From Bacteroidaceae bacterium (GTDB lineage Bacteria; Bacteroidota; Bacteroidia; Bacteroidales; Bacteroidaceae), in NCBI GenBank assembly GCA_017646665.1, contig JAGCMB010000033.1, forward strand, positions 62,001 through 126,000: 64,000 bases of DNA, written 5' to 3'. Every line of letters begins with the position of its first letter. Within the stretch, counting starts at the first letter, position 1. The notes under the pieces are model-generated. The model saw only the letters and a list, made by a program, of their open reading frames with translations, made no database searches and was not told the origin of the DNA. Shown here piece by piece: positions 35,014-43,566 of this stretch. Made by a program: the position numbers and the translations under genes.

Positions 35014-38000
35014 CTATTTGGGCAATGTAAACAATATTACTACGCCATCTACGTCGGAACGCGCCTCCATACGGGAACCGTGACGGCCTGTATAATCCTC
35101 GTGCATACGCACTATCTCTTTTGCAATAAGGTACTCCATTCCCGACAGTCCGTTGCGTGCACCTATATTGTAACGCGAAGGGGTAAACATCTCAACCACC
35201 TCTTCGCTCGGCAATGTGCGGCGGTTATCTACAAGTTCAACCCTCACAACATCGCCGGTATCAGTGGCACGTAACAGCAGCGTACCCTCTTTTTCGACCT
35301 TGAAGGCTGCGTCCACAAGCACCTCAAAAAGATATGAAACTAGGTCTGTATCCACTTTAACGCAAGAATCCGTCGTTTCATAGACAAGCGCGAGATTCAC
35401 TCCACGTTTCTTGGCACAGCGTTCGGCATACCTTTTGGCATCGTCGAAAAGCTGCCCAACCCTAATCAACGATATATTGAAGCACATTGTATCAAGCTCG
35501 CGCTTGGCGCAATTGGACAATATACCGAATACAGAATTATAATAATCCATCAGTTCACCCATTGCAGCGATATTGCTGTTACGCTCCCCGTCGTTTACCA
35601 GTGCCTTTTGCGCCAGTTCGCGTACGCGGTTGGGATAGTATATGGTTTCGTGTTTAATGACAGACAAACAGTTATCCATAACCATATTCTGCACGTGCAG
35701 ACGATTCTCCTCGTACCTGATGCGTTCGGTTTCCTCCTCGACCTCTTCGAGAGTCATATAACTGTTTGCCACACGCACTGTGCGATGATATGCGACAGAT
35801 GCGACAAAGCGTGCAACAAGCTCAACATTTACTGTTTCGTTCTCGCTCAACGGACGTTCTGTGACAAACTCGATGGCACCAACAAGAATCTCATCACCCA
35901 ACACCGTTGCATACAATGGCAGTACACGCAACAAAGCATCTGAAGATATAAAAGGCTCTCCATCGTCAATGACACCGTGCAGATAGACATCGGCCCTGCC
36001 GGCGGCAAGCCGTTCGGGAGCAGCTGCGGCCAAACGTTCATCGCTAAGCAGAAGAGCCACACGGTTTATACACATACGCTCTCCCAAAGAGGAATATATT
36101 TCATCAACGATACCCTGCAACAAATCCTGTGAAGTGCTTTTGGACGAAGAAGCTACAAGTTCCAACAGGCGAAGGTTGGTACTCTGCACAAGATGTTCAT
36201 TGGCCTTGCCAATAACGGCGTGACGCAAATATGATATAAAAAGGGACAGAAGCAACAGTAACAGAAGGAAACAGGAGAGGCCAATCAGCGCACGACGGAT
36301 ATTCAGCGCTTCACGGGCGTGCTCATACTGTTCGGCAACCCCCTTGTCTTCATCAACAAGCCTGTATAAGGTGGAATATATATAATTATTGTATCTGTAC
36401 GATTGCCAGTCTTGCTTTGCGAGTGATGCCACGGCCAACTCATTGCGTATATCGAGTATATTGTAGAAAATGCCCTCGGTCAATTGCTCCGGAAAAAGCC
36501 CCTCGCGCCACCATTTCAGTTCAGCATAACCGTCACCCAACATAACAAGAGTGTCATTGCCGACAATCTGCGAGAGATAATAACTGTTCAGTAAGTCAAA
36601 TGCATTGCGTGCCTGGACGAAAGCCTCATCATAATTGCCGTTGGTGTTGCAGCTATACACCGAGTCGGCATAGAACCTCACCTCCTCGAATATTCCGCTA
36701 CCGGCAAACGCACGGCAAGGCAACAACATAAGAAGCAGGAGAATGCAACGCATAACCCCTTTGGGCAGACGGAATGAGAAACGACTACCACGCCCCTTGC
36801 TGCTTTCTATATTCATAGAGCAGACAGAGAAAAGAGCATCGGTCTTTCTGTATTTTTCTATGATACCCTTGCAATTCATCAGTCCAAAGCCACCACCCTT
36901 GCTCTTGGCCGGGAGATTTTCATTATCACTTCCGATATTTGAGGCATCGTAGACCTTTTCATTCAATATGCGGTCAATATCACTTTGGGAAATACCGACA
37001 CCGGTGTCCGTGACAGCCACCTCGACATAATCATCACCCTCGGTACACTCCAACGCCACACTACCGCCCTTTGGCGTGAATTTTGCTGCGTTATCTACCA
37101 AAGTATTTATCATGAACAGCGTGAGCACCTTGTCGGCCTTCACCACGGAAGAGGTTTCACCAACCCTCAATGTTATGCCGCGCGATTCAAGCAACTGACG
37201 ACTTTTTTCGATGATTGCAAACAGGCTCTCAATACGGAAGCTCTCAACCAACAGATTCATATCACCCTGCCGCATCTTTATCCAACGTTCAAGAATAACA
37301 TTCAAATCATCGAGCTTTTCGGTAAGTTCCGTAACATACTCCAATTTACGTTCAACATCATCACCTTCGGCCACCTTCAGAGCACGCAGTTCGTTTATTA
37401 TACGGTCGATAAATGGGCGCATTGACATTACGGTTGATACCGAAACACGCTTTAACAGATTCTCGCGTTTGTGTTCAGCAAGATAGACAGCACAAGCCTG
37501 ACGCATCTCCTCCAGACGCACCTGTTCGTCGCCAATATCGGCAAGACGCATACCCTCACCAATAGCAACAGCCACATACGGGACAAGCATCTCAAGCAAA
37601 GAGAGCTTTTCGGGAGTCAACGGCAATGCAGTTGACACATACAAGCAATCGGCACCGCCGCCAATGTACCTCATAGCAAAAGAGTATCTGTTGGCACCGT
37701 TGTCATCATCCGGTTCAAAAGCAAAACGCACAGAACCCGAAAAATCTGTAAATGAATTGTTCAACAATGCTACTATGTGCGCACAGAGTTCCTCCTTGCT
37801 GCCAACATCCTGAGGAAGCGATGAGAGTAACTGACGGCATATATCGGGAAGACGTTTGAGTTCGTTTGAATAGGAGTTCTCATATTTTCTCTTGCGATAA
37901 TTGAAGTAGACCGCTACAGATATCAACACCACAATAGCAACCACTGCAATAACAAGCCACTCATCAAGAACACGGATATCAGCCGTTACCGAGGAGACGC

Positions 38001-39231
38001 TACTCTCTATTTTCTTATTAAGGCGCGTGGTGCGCAACAATTGAAGATAGCTCTCCCTGTTTATGTCCGACGAGTACTTGTCACCCAAGCCGGCATAGGC
38101 ACAACTTGCCTCGCGACGCACGCTGAGCAAACATTCCGGTATATTATACATCCCGGAATCGGAGAACATAGATGGTTCAATCTCAATATCGCACTCTTCG
38201 AGCACGTTCGAAGCAAAATCGACCTCGGCAGGATAATAGGTGCTGTAATATCCATTGATTTCATAAAGAGCACTGTCAAGTAATTGCAGAGCCTTGTCAT
38301 AATTGCCAAGCTGTGTTTGACAGGAGGCCGACACCGCCATCGCCTCAACCATCATATACTTGTCGCCGTAAGACTTGAAATCATCGCTTGCAGACAAAGC
38401 CAGCGCATAAGGCAGAATCTCCAGACTGCCGCTCTGCAACAATAGATGTGTCATATTATCGGGTAAAGAAACAAGCACATCCTTATTGTCGCGCAACACA
38501 ATAGCAAGCAGCAATTTGTAATTTGCTGTCAGCCAGGTATATTCCCTGTTCCCGGCCTCGCTCAGCCCCCTCGACAATCTGTCAAGACGCTCCATGACAT
38601 CAGACTTTGTATTGGCAAGCAACATTCTTGCGTATACTTTAAGGGCCGGATCATTGATTTTATTAAGTCCACTGCCCAAATAGCCCAAAGCGCGTTTCAC
38701 ATCGTCAAGCATTGAGAGGTTCGAGAAGTAACAGATTGAAACAATACCGAATTCAATTTTAGCACGTTCAAAACGCGCCTTGTCACTTACCGACAGGAGT
38801 TCTACATCCTCATCTATGCGCCTCATTCTTTCAAGGGCCCTTGCACGGCAATCGAAGAACTGCCTGTTCCCCGATACACGGTAACATATTGTCATCAGCC
38901 CCACGTCGGCTACAAGTTTCTCGATCTCACAATCCGATTCGGCCAGGACTTTATCATACAGGGCAGTCGCAGTAGCATAATCCATCTTCATAAGAGCCGA
39001 ATATGCCATAGCATTTGTTGCAACCATCACCAGCTCTTCGTTGTCGGCAGAAAGAGAGTCAAGAGCCTTGGCCAACGAATCGGTCAAAGCGACACTCTTA
39101 TATCGTGCATCGTACACCTGTACACTCAACGAATCGGTTCCGGTAGCCGGGTCGCCACTGTGGCTATGTCCTGTACAAGAACAAAGCACAAAACAGAGAA
39201 ATAATATGTTGAGTAATAGACTTCGCATCAT
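35014..39231 (-). CDS. Giant two-unit sensor kinase (DUF5112/DUF5113-like), 1405 aa
   Basis: One frame holds two sensor-kinase-like units. Unit A (1-826): lipoprotein-type signal with LCSC, TPR-like helical periplasmic repeats, membrane helix about 421-443, GAF-like part, then an intact HATPase (Asn714, DTGVG at 742-746, GGGFGLMN near 778) but no histidine box; the expected segment reads VSTVMSMRPF. Unit B (827-1405) opens with a signal-peptide-like MRCILLLLMLLPCRAFAG at 36753, has a periplasmic part, a membrane helix near 980-1002 and GAF-like sequence, then a histidine box IKHETIYYP (His1194), but its ATPase lacks the GxG motif. The start is ATG 39231 (39228 possible). A weak -7 TAAATTTG lies at 39257-39250. 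Confidence 0.85.
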   Translation of the reverse strand: MMRSLLLNILFLCFVLCSCTGHSHSGDPATGTDSLSVQVYDARYKSVALTDSLAKALDSLSADNEELVMVATNAMAYSALMKMDYATATALYDKVLAESDCEIEKLVADVGLMTICYRVSGNRQFFDCRARALERMRRIDEDVELLSVSDKARFERAKIEFGIVSICYFSNLSMLDDVKRALGYLGSGLNKINDPALKVYARMLLANTKSDVMERLDRLSRGLSEAGNREYTWLTANYKLLLAIVLRDNKDVLVSLPDNMTHLLLQSGSLEILPYALALSASDDFKSYGDKYMMVEAMAVSASCQTQLGNYDKALQLLDSALYEINGYYSTYYPAEVDFASNVLEECDIEIEPSMFSDSGMYNIPECLLSVRREASCAYAGLGDKYSSDINRESYLQLLRTTRLNKKIESSVSSVTADIRVLDEWLVIAVVAIVVLISVAVYFNYRKRKYENSYSNELKRLPDICRQLLSSLPQDVGSKEELCAHIVALLNNSFTDFSGSVRFAFEPDDDNGANRYSFAMRYIGGGADCLYVSTALPLTPEKLSLLEMLVPYVAVAIGEGMRLADIGDEQVRLEEMRQACAVYLAEHKRENLLKRVSVSTVMSMRPFIDRIINELRALKVAEGDDVERKLEYVTELTEKLDDLNVILERWIKMRQGDMNLLVESFRIESLFAIIEKSRQLLESRGITLRVGETSSVVKADKVLTLFMINTLVDNAAKFTPKGGSVALECTEGDDYVEVAVTDTGVGISQSDIDRILNEKVYDASNIGSDNENLPAKSKGGGFGLMNCKGIIEKYRKTDALFSVCSMNIESSKGRGSRFSFRLPKGVMRCILLLLMLLPCRAFAGSGIFEEVRFYADSVYSCNTNGNYDEAFVQARNAFDLLNSYYLSQIVGNDTLVMLGDGYAELKWWREGLFPEQLTEGIFYNILDIRNELAVASLAKQDWQSYRYNNYIYSTLYRLVDEDKGVAEQYEHAREALNIRRALIGLSCFLLLLLLLSLFISYLRHAVIGKANEHLVQSTNLRLLELVASSSKSTSQDLLQGIVDEIYSSLGERMCINRVALLLSDERLAAAAPERLAAGRADVYLHGVIDDGEPFISSDALLRVLPLYATVLGDEILVGAIEFVTERPLSENETVNVELVARFVASVAYHRTVRVANSYMTLEEVEEETERIRYEENRLHVQNMVMDNCLSVIKHETIYYPNRVRELAQKALVNDGERNSNIAAMGELMDYYNSVFGILSNCAKRELDTMCFNISLIRVGQLFDDAKRYAERCAKKRGVNLALVYETTDSCVKVDTDLVSYLFEVLVDAAFKVEKEGTLLLRATDTGDVVRVELVDNRRTLPSEEVVEMFTPSRYNIGARNGLSGMEYLIAKEIVRMHEDYTGRHGSRMEARSDVDGVVILFTLPK

Positions 39232-39290
39232 TGACTGTATTGTCAAATACAAATTTAATAATTAATCTTGAAAAATCATCTACAGCAATA

Positions 39291-39329
39291 ACAAATAACG
39301 CTGCGGGTAATTTCCGCAGCGTTATTTGT
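39291..39329 (-). terminator. Terminator downstream of the PepSY gene
   Basis: A 16-bp perfect stem (39291-39306 with 39314-39329), loop of seven bases, between the PepSY stop at 39334 and the kinase start at 39231. Confidence 0.8.
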
Positions 39330-39333
39330 AGAT

Positions 39334-40746
39334 TTATTTTCTACTTTTACGTTTGCCATACAGACGTCTTATCCAAAGATAATAGCCGGTCAACGGTAAT
39401 GTAGCACCAAGCAAAGCAACTAAAAAAGAGAGAATCTTGGTAATGTATCCACCCCAAGAGCCAACGTGGACAGAATATATCCAGCCACCTATTTTACTCT
39501 CTTTGTCAGCCTCTGCATAGAGCTCCACCCCGGTTATTTCACCACTCCTCTCGTCAAACAGATACTTATCGGCTGCACGCACATTGCCAAAATCAGACTC
39601 CTTCACCGAAACGCTACCAGCCGAGACTGTAATGGTTTTGTATTGCGAAACACGTGCCACAACATTTTCAAAGGCAGTCTGCCAAGCGTTAGAAGCCGAA
39701 GTCGTGGAATTTGTTTCTACTGTTGTTGCACCACTGTTTCCATCAACGGCCACCGTAGCACCACTCTGTGCATCGACAACAGTTGCTGCGGTAACCGCAT
39801 CAACATCCGCAATGGATATATCGGCCCGAGCATCGACATATTGCGTTTCCACGACACTTGTCGCAGCTGTTACAGCATCTACATTCCACTGAACCACCCC
39901 AGTCGGTTCCTCAACACCACTTTTCTCCTCGCTATTACCTACTGTATTCACACAAACGGGCAATGCACAAGTCCGACAACTGCCGGGGCACTCCTGCAAC
40001 AATCCCTCGGTGTCTTTTACCATCGTATCAGCCTGGTCGGGTTTCACAACAACCTTTTCTTCATCATCGGCTCCAAAAAAGTCATAAAAATCCTCTTGAT
40101 ACCACTCAAAAGACCAGTTAAGACCCGTTAAAGCCATCGCAAGCAAAAGAAGAAGAGCGTAAAAGCCACCGGCAACGTGCAAATCGTACCAAAAACGGTT
40201 CTTGCCTTTTTTAATCACAATCTGCAAACGGTTCTTGAGCATCTTGCGGTTCCGTGGCCACCATATCAAAAGACCGGTAAGCAATATAACCACAAAAGCC
40301 AACGTGCTTGCACCAACAATTACCTTACCCCAGAAAATCTTACCATCACCCGGATTGCTATCCATCAACCAACGATGCAAACGAAAAACTGTCTGAAAGA
40401 ATGGCAGACGCTCATCCTTACCCAAGACCTCGCCTGTATATTGGTTTACATAAACAGCAGCTTTCTTTGGTTTTGAGAGATTTACCTTGTAGGCCTCATC
40501 AAAAGAGTCGGGAACAACGACACCCTTGACATCAACACCGTCAGGCAATGTATCTTCGACCCTATCCACAATAGCATCAATGGGCAATGGCTTACCCATC
40601 GGCTGCACCTTTGTAATCCCGTCATTACACAACGATGCAATCTCGTCTTCAAAGACCAACAATGCGCCTGTAAAACAGATAACCGTTATTACAACGCCGA
40701 ACGGGATTGACACCCACAGATGAAATTGGCGGAAGAACTTTCTCAT
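39334..40746 (-). CDS. PepSY-TM membrane protein with four flavinylation-like motifs and a Cys4 cluster
   Basis: A 470-residue protein with four membrane helices (about 11-33, 141-163, 190-212, 433-460) of the PepSY_TM family, with His9, His124, His190 and His427 near the membrane. The first periplasmic PepSY domain is residues 38-140. The second periplasmic loop (213-432) is unusual: cysteines 253, 257, 260 and 265 (ECPGSCRTCALPVC), then four DxxxxAT motifs, DAVTAAT (290-296), DAVTAAT (316-322), DAQSGAT (325-331) and DGNSGAT (335-341), like the ApbE flavin-attachment site. This suggests a periplasmic electron-transfer role, which is inference. It follows a TraB/GumN gene by 16 bp. Confidence 0.85.
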   Translation of the reverse strand: MRKFFRQFHLWVSIPFGVVITVICFTGALLVFEDEIASLCNDGITKVQPMGKPLPIDAIVDRVEDTLPDGVDVKGVVVPDSFDEAYKVNLSKPKKAAVYVNQYTGEVLGKDERLPFFQTVFRLHRWLMDSNPGDGKIFWGKVIVGASTLAFVVILLTGLLIWWPRNRKMLKNRLQIVIKKGKNRFWYDLHVAGGFYALLLLLAMALTGLNWSFEWYQEDFYDFFGADDEEKVVVKPDQADTMVKDTEGLLQECPGSCRTCALPVCVNTVGNSEEKSGVEEPTGVVQWNVDAVTAATSVVETQYVDARADISIADVDAVTAATVVDAQSGATVAVDGNSGATTVETNSTTSASNAWQTAFENVVARVSQYKTITVSAGSVSVKESDFGNVRAADKYLFDERSGEITGVELYAEADKESKIGGWIYSVHVGSWGGYITKILSFLVALLGATLPLTGYYLWIRRLYGKRKSRK

Positions 40747-40762
40747 GACAGTAAAACGTTTT

Positions 40763-41674
40763 TTATCTAAAGAGCATCAGTGGCTCAACAGTATAACCCT
40801 TCTTTTTCAATAGTTTAAGAACACCACGCTCTCCTGGCAAATGAGCTGCGCCAACTACAAAAAGAGTAGGTGTGTCTGCAATTATCGCAGGTATCTTCTC
40901 GGCCCAATCGGCATTACGCGCATACAGCAGTGCCTCTTCCTCTTCGGGCGTGCTGTCACAATCATTACCCATCTTCTCTTCTGTCAATTCATACAAAGCA
41001 TCAATGTCCTGCGAGAAGTATGCAGCAGCCAAATCCTTCATCTGCATAGTATAATATCTGTTATTGTTTATCATGCAGAAAAGTTGCTGCTTGCCACGCT
41101 CAAAAGAGGTACCATACAACACACCTATTTGAAAATCCACAGTTTCAAGACCAATTACCGGTTTATTATTCTTGACCGCAATATTTTGGAAAGCAGCATC
41201 TATGAGTTTCAACGGATTAAATCCGGGAGTCATCTTTATATATTGCAACAACTGCAACTGAGTTGCCAAAGCCGAAGGAGTCAAGCTGCCCATTTCTTTA
41301 GCTATCAAAGGATTAGTAAAATCAGCACCGACAACCTTTGTCATATATTTATTCAGTTTCTTCATCTCCTCGACAGAGAGCATATCTTCGAGTTTCTTGC
41401 CATCGGGAAGCATCATTGCAGCCTTGACCTTCTGTAAATTCTCTTGGCTCTCCATTTCACTCATCACCACCTCGCCACAGACCTGTTCTGTGAGTTCCAA
41501 AGCCTCTCTGGCACCTGGGATAGAATCAATGAACGTTTCTGGAGCAATATGATATGTACCAACAATGTAAGAGGACATCTCAAGGTTCTTGTGTGAAATT
41601 TTGTAGAGCAACTGCGCATCGGCCATTGTCACAAAGACAAAAAGCGACATAATGAATAAAATTATCTTTTTCAT
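40763..41674 (-). CDS. TraB/GumN-family secreted protein
   Basis: A 303-residue exported protein with a signal peptide (ends near residue 20, TMADAQ) and both GxxH motifs of the TraB/Tiki superfamily: GTYH (39-42) and GAAH near residue 272. Relatives such as Tiki are metal-dependent proteases, so a periplasmic metallohydrolase is likely. The gene is the first of a two-gene unit with the PepSY protein 16 bp downstream. Confidence 0.9.
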   Translation of the reverse strand: MKKIILFIMSLFVFVTMADAQLLYKISHKNLEMSSYIVGTYHIAPETFIDSIPGAREALELTEQVCGEVVMSEMESQENLQKVKAAMMLPDGKKLEDMLSVEEMKKLNKYMTKVVGADFTNPLIAKEMGSLTPSALATQLQLLQYIKMTPGFNPLKLIDAAFQNIAVKNNKPVIGLETVDFQIGVLYGTSFERGKQQLFCMINNNRYYTMQMKDLAAAYFSQDIDALYELTEEKMGNDCDSTPEEEEALLYARNADWAEKIPAIIADTPTLFVVGAAHLPGERGVLKLLKKKGYTVEPLMLFR

Positions 41675-41835
41675 ATCCGTTATATGTTAATTTTCAGCGA
41701 AGATAATAAAAACCATCAACAAAAATGTTCAAAACAAGAATGCAAATATTAAGAAAACTTAAATAAGTGCATAAAACCTGAAAAGTAACACGAAGTATAG
41801 TAACTTTACAACAATTATAACACCCAAATACAATA

Positions 41836-42312
41836 ATGAAAAAGATTATAAACCCTTGGACAAGCCTCACAGACAAAGGCTATAACTGTTTTGCTTGTGC
41901 ACCGACAAACCCTTGTGGACTAAAAATGGAATTCTATGAAGATGGAGAAGATATAGTTTCATTCTGGACACCCGGGAGTAATTATCAGGGATGGCTTGAC
42001 ACGCTGCACGGAGGTATTCAGGCGACATTGCTTGACGAGATTGGTGGATGGATTATAGCGCGTAAGTTCCAAACTTCGGGAATGACAACCAACTTATCCA
42101 TGAAATACAGGAAGCCTATTCCTACCGGCGAGGATATAACTATTGAAATCCGAGGTCGAGTGAAGGAGGTAAAACGTATGTTCGTGTTCATTGAAGCCGA
42201 AATAATCTACGACGGTGAAGTACGTTCCAGTGCCGAGATGACCTACTACACATTCCCCAAGGATGTTGCAGAGAAAGATTTTATGTTCAGAGGATGTGAG
42301 ACAGAGGAGTAA
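41836..42312 (+). CDS. PaaI-type hotdog thioesterase
   Basis: A 158-residue cytoplasmic acyl-CoA thioesterase-like protein. The hotdog signature LHGGIQATLLDEIGGW (about residues 57-72) and the later strand TTNLSMKYRKPIPTGE are clear. An N-terminal CFACAPTNPCGLKM stretch is typical of this subgroup. A near-consensus promoter (CTG 41778-41780, 20 bp, TAACTTTA 41801-41808) precedes it. The physiological substrate is unknown. It is convergent with the first EPS glycosyltransferase gene; their stop codons pair in one hairpin. Confidence 0.85.
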   Translation: MKKIINPWTSLTDKGYNCFACAPTNPCGLKMEFYEDGEDIVSFWTPGSNYQGWLDTLHGGIQATLLDEIGGWIIARKFQTSGMTTNLSMKYRKPIPTGEDITIEIRGRVKEVKRMFVFIEAEIIYDGEVRSSAEMTYYTFPKDVAEKDFMFRGCETEE

Positions 42313-42332
42313 GTAACAAAAGATTACTCCTC
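42304..42332. terminator. Hairpin formed by the 3' ends of two convergent genes
   Basis: GAGGAGTAA at 42304-42312 pairs with 42324-42332. Both genes end in Glu-Glu-stop, so their last three codons form the stem; the loop is 11 bases. Confidence 0.55.
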
Positions 42333-43511
42333 AAGAAAACTAACGAAACGTCCTAACTGTTTAGAGAAGGAGAATGCGTCACACGATGCATTCAGGCAAT
42401 TAGCAGAATAGGCCGAATACTCCTCGGGCGACATTTCGACAAAAAGCCTGATATTCTGCTCCAAAGCCTTGTAATCACCATACTCCGACACAAGACCAAA
42501 GTGACAATCCTCAACAATACGCGCACCCTCGCCATTTCCGCTGAAGAGAATAGGAATTCCTGCTGGCAGAAGGTCGAATATTTTTGAAGGAACGGCTCCG
42601 TGAATGGCCGCCGCAAGAGGAATAATCGAGAGGTCATACTTCTTCAGTTCCTCATTCATCTGTTGCTTTGACACATACCCGTGATACCAGATATTCTTGT
42701 CACCATTCTTTATATACTCCTGTATCTCCTCTACCTGATTGCCGCCGCCATAAAGGTGCATTTCAACACCCAAAGCAATAAAATCGATGGACTTAAGTAA
42801 CTGAAGCATACCTTGAGCCACGCCAAAAAGACCGGCATATACCAATTTCAGACGTTCATTCTTTTGTTTTACAGTTCCTGTTGCAGGACTCACGGGCTGC
42901 AGGTTTCGATACAGGAATGTTTTCTTGCCCGGGAACATTGCCTCGACGTGCTCAACAATCTCCTGCGACTGCCCCATTACAGAATAGGCATTCTTATATA
43001 TATACCTTTCAAAACGGCTGAGAGCCTTGAACGAGAGGCTATCCTTACGGACAAAGCCCAATTCCACTGCTGAACCCGGCCAAAGGTCGGAAACATTCAA
43101 AATGACCTTTTTACCAAACAGTTTCTTGAACAGTGTAATAGCCGAAACAGAAACAAGAATAGGAGGCGACTGCACAATCACACGGTCGTAGCTCTTAATC
43201 AACTTGCGCTTGAACGAGAATGCCCACATAGAAACAGCATAAGCAGTCATTGCAAGCACACGTTTGATAGGGTTCTTGGAAACGGTTGCATACGTCCAGA
43301 AACGATACACATCAATTCCGTCAATCTGCTCCTTCATTGAGAAATGACCGCGATACCCGTCGAAGATACGCCCTTTTGGATAGTTGGGCAGACAGGTAAG
43401 GACATCAACGTCTATACCAGAAGCTTTCAATCCCTTTGCTAGATTGGCTATGCGACTGGGTGCTGCGCCCAATTCCGGTTCATAATAGAAAGAAACGATG
43501 AGAACTTTCAC
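42324..43511 (-). CDS. Glycosyltransferase family 4 (WbuB-like)
   Basis: Cytoplasmic GT-B enzyme of about 395 residues for repeat-unit assembly. It begins VKVLIVSFYYEPELGAAPSR, typical for WbuB-like transferases acting on amino sugars, and has the C-terminal donor-site region (YAGLFGVAQG, YHGYVSKQQM, HGAVPSKIFDLLPAGIP). I place the start at GTG 43511; a TTG at 43532 would add seven residues. It follows wecC on the minus strand and probably uses ManNAcA- or a related amino sugar. Confidence 0.88.
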   Translation of the reverse strand: MKVLIVSFYYEPELGAAPSRIANLAKGLKASGIDVDVLTCLPNYPKGRIFDGYRGHFSMKEQIDGIDVYRFWTYATVSKNPIKRVLAMTAYAVSMWAFSFKRKLIKSYDRVIVQSPPILVSVSAITLFKKLFGKKVILNVSDLWPGSAVELGFVRKDSLSFKALSRFERYIYKNAYSVMGQSQEIVEHVEAMFPGKKTFLYRNLQPVSPATGTVKQKNERLKLVYAGLFGVAQGMLQLLKSIDFIALGVEMHLYGGGNQVEEIQEYIKNGDKNIWYHGYVSKQQMNEELKKYDLSIIPLAAAIHGAVPSKIFDLLPAGIPILFSGNGEGARIVEDCHFGLVSEYGDYKALEQNIRLFVEMSPEEYSAYSANCLNASCDAFSFSKQLGRFVSFLEE

Positions 43512-43566
43512 TGCCTCTGTGCTTTTAAACAACGTTATTGTTTTCCTATCCGGCCCTCAAATGCGA

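Noticed and set aside
39877-39879. FMN_bind domain proper in the PepSY protein
   Set aside because: Only the short attachment motifs are visible; no full FMN_bind fold is recognisable around them.
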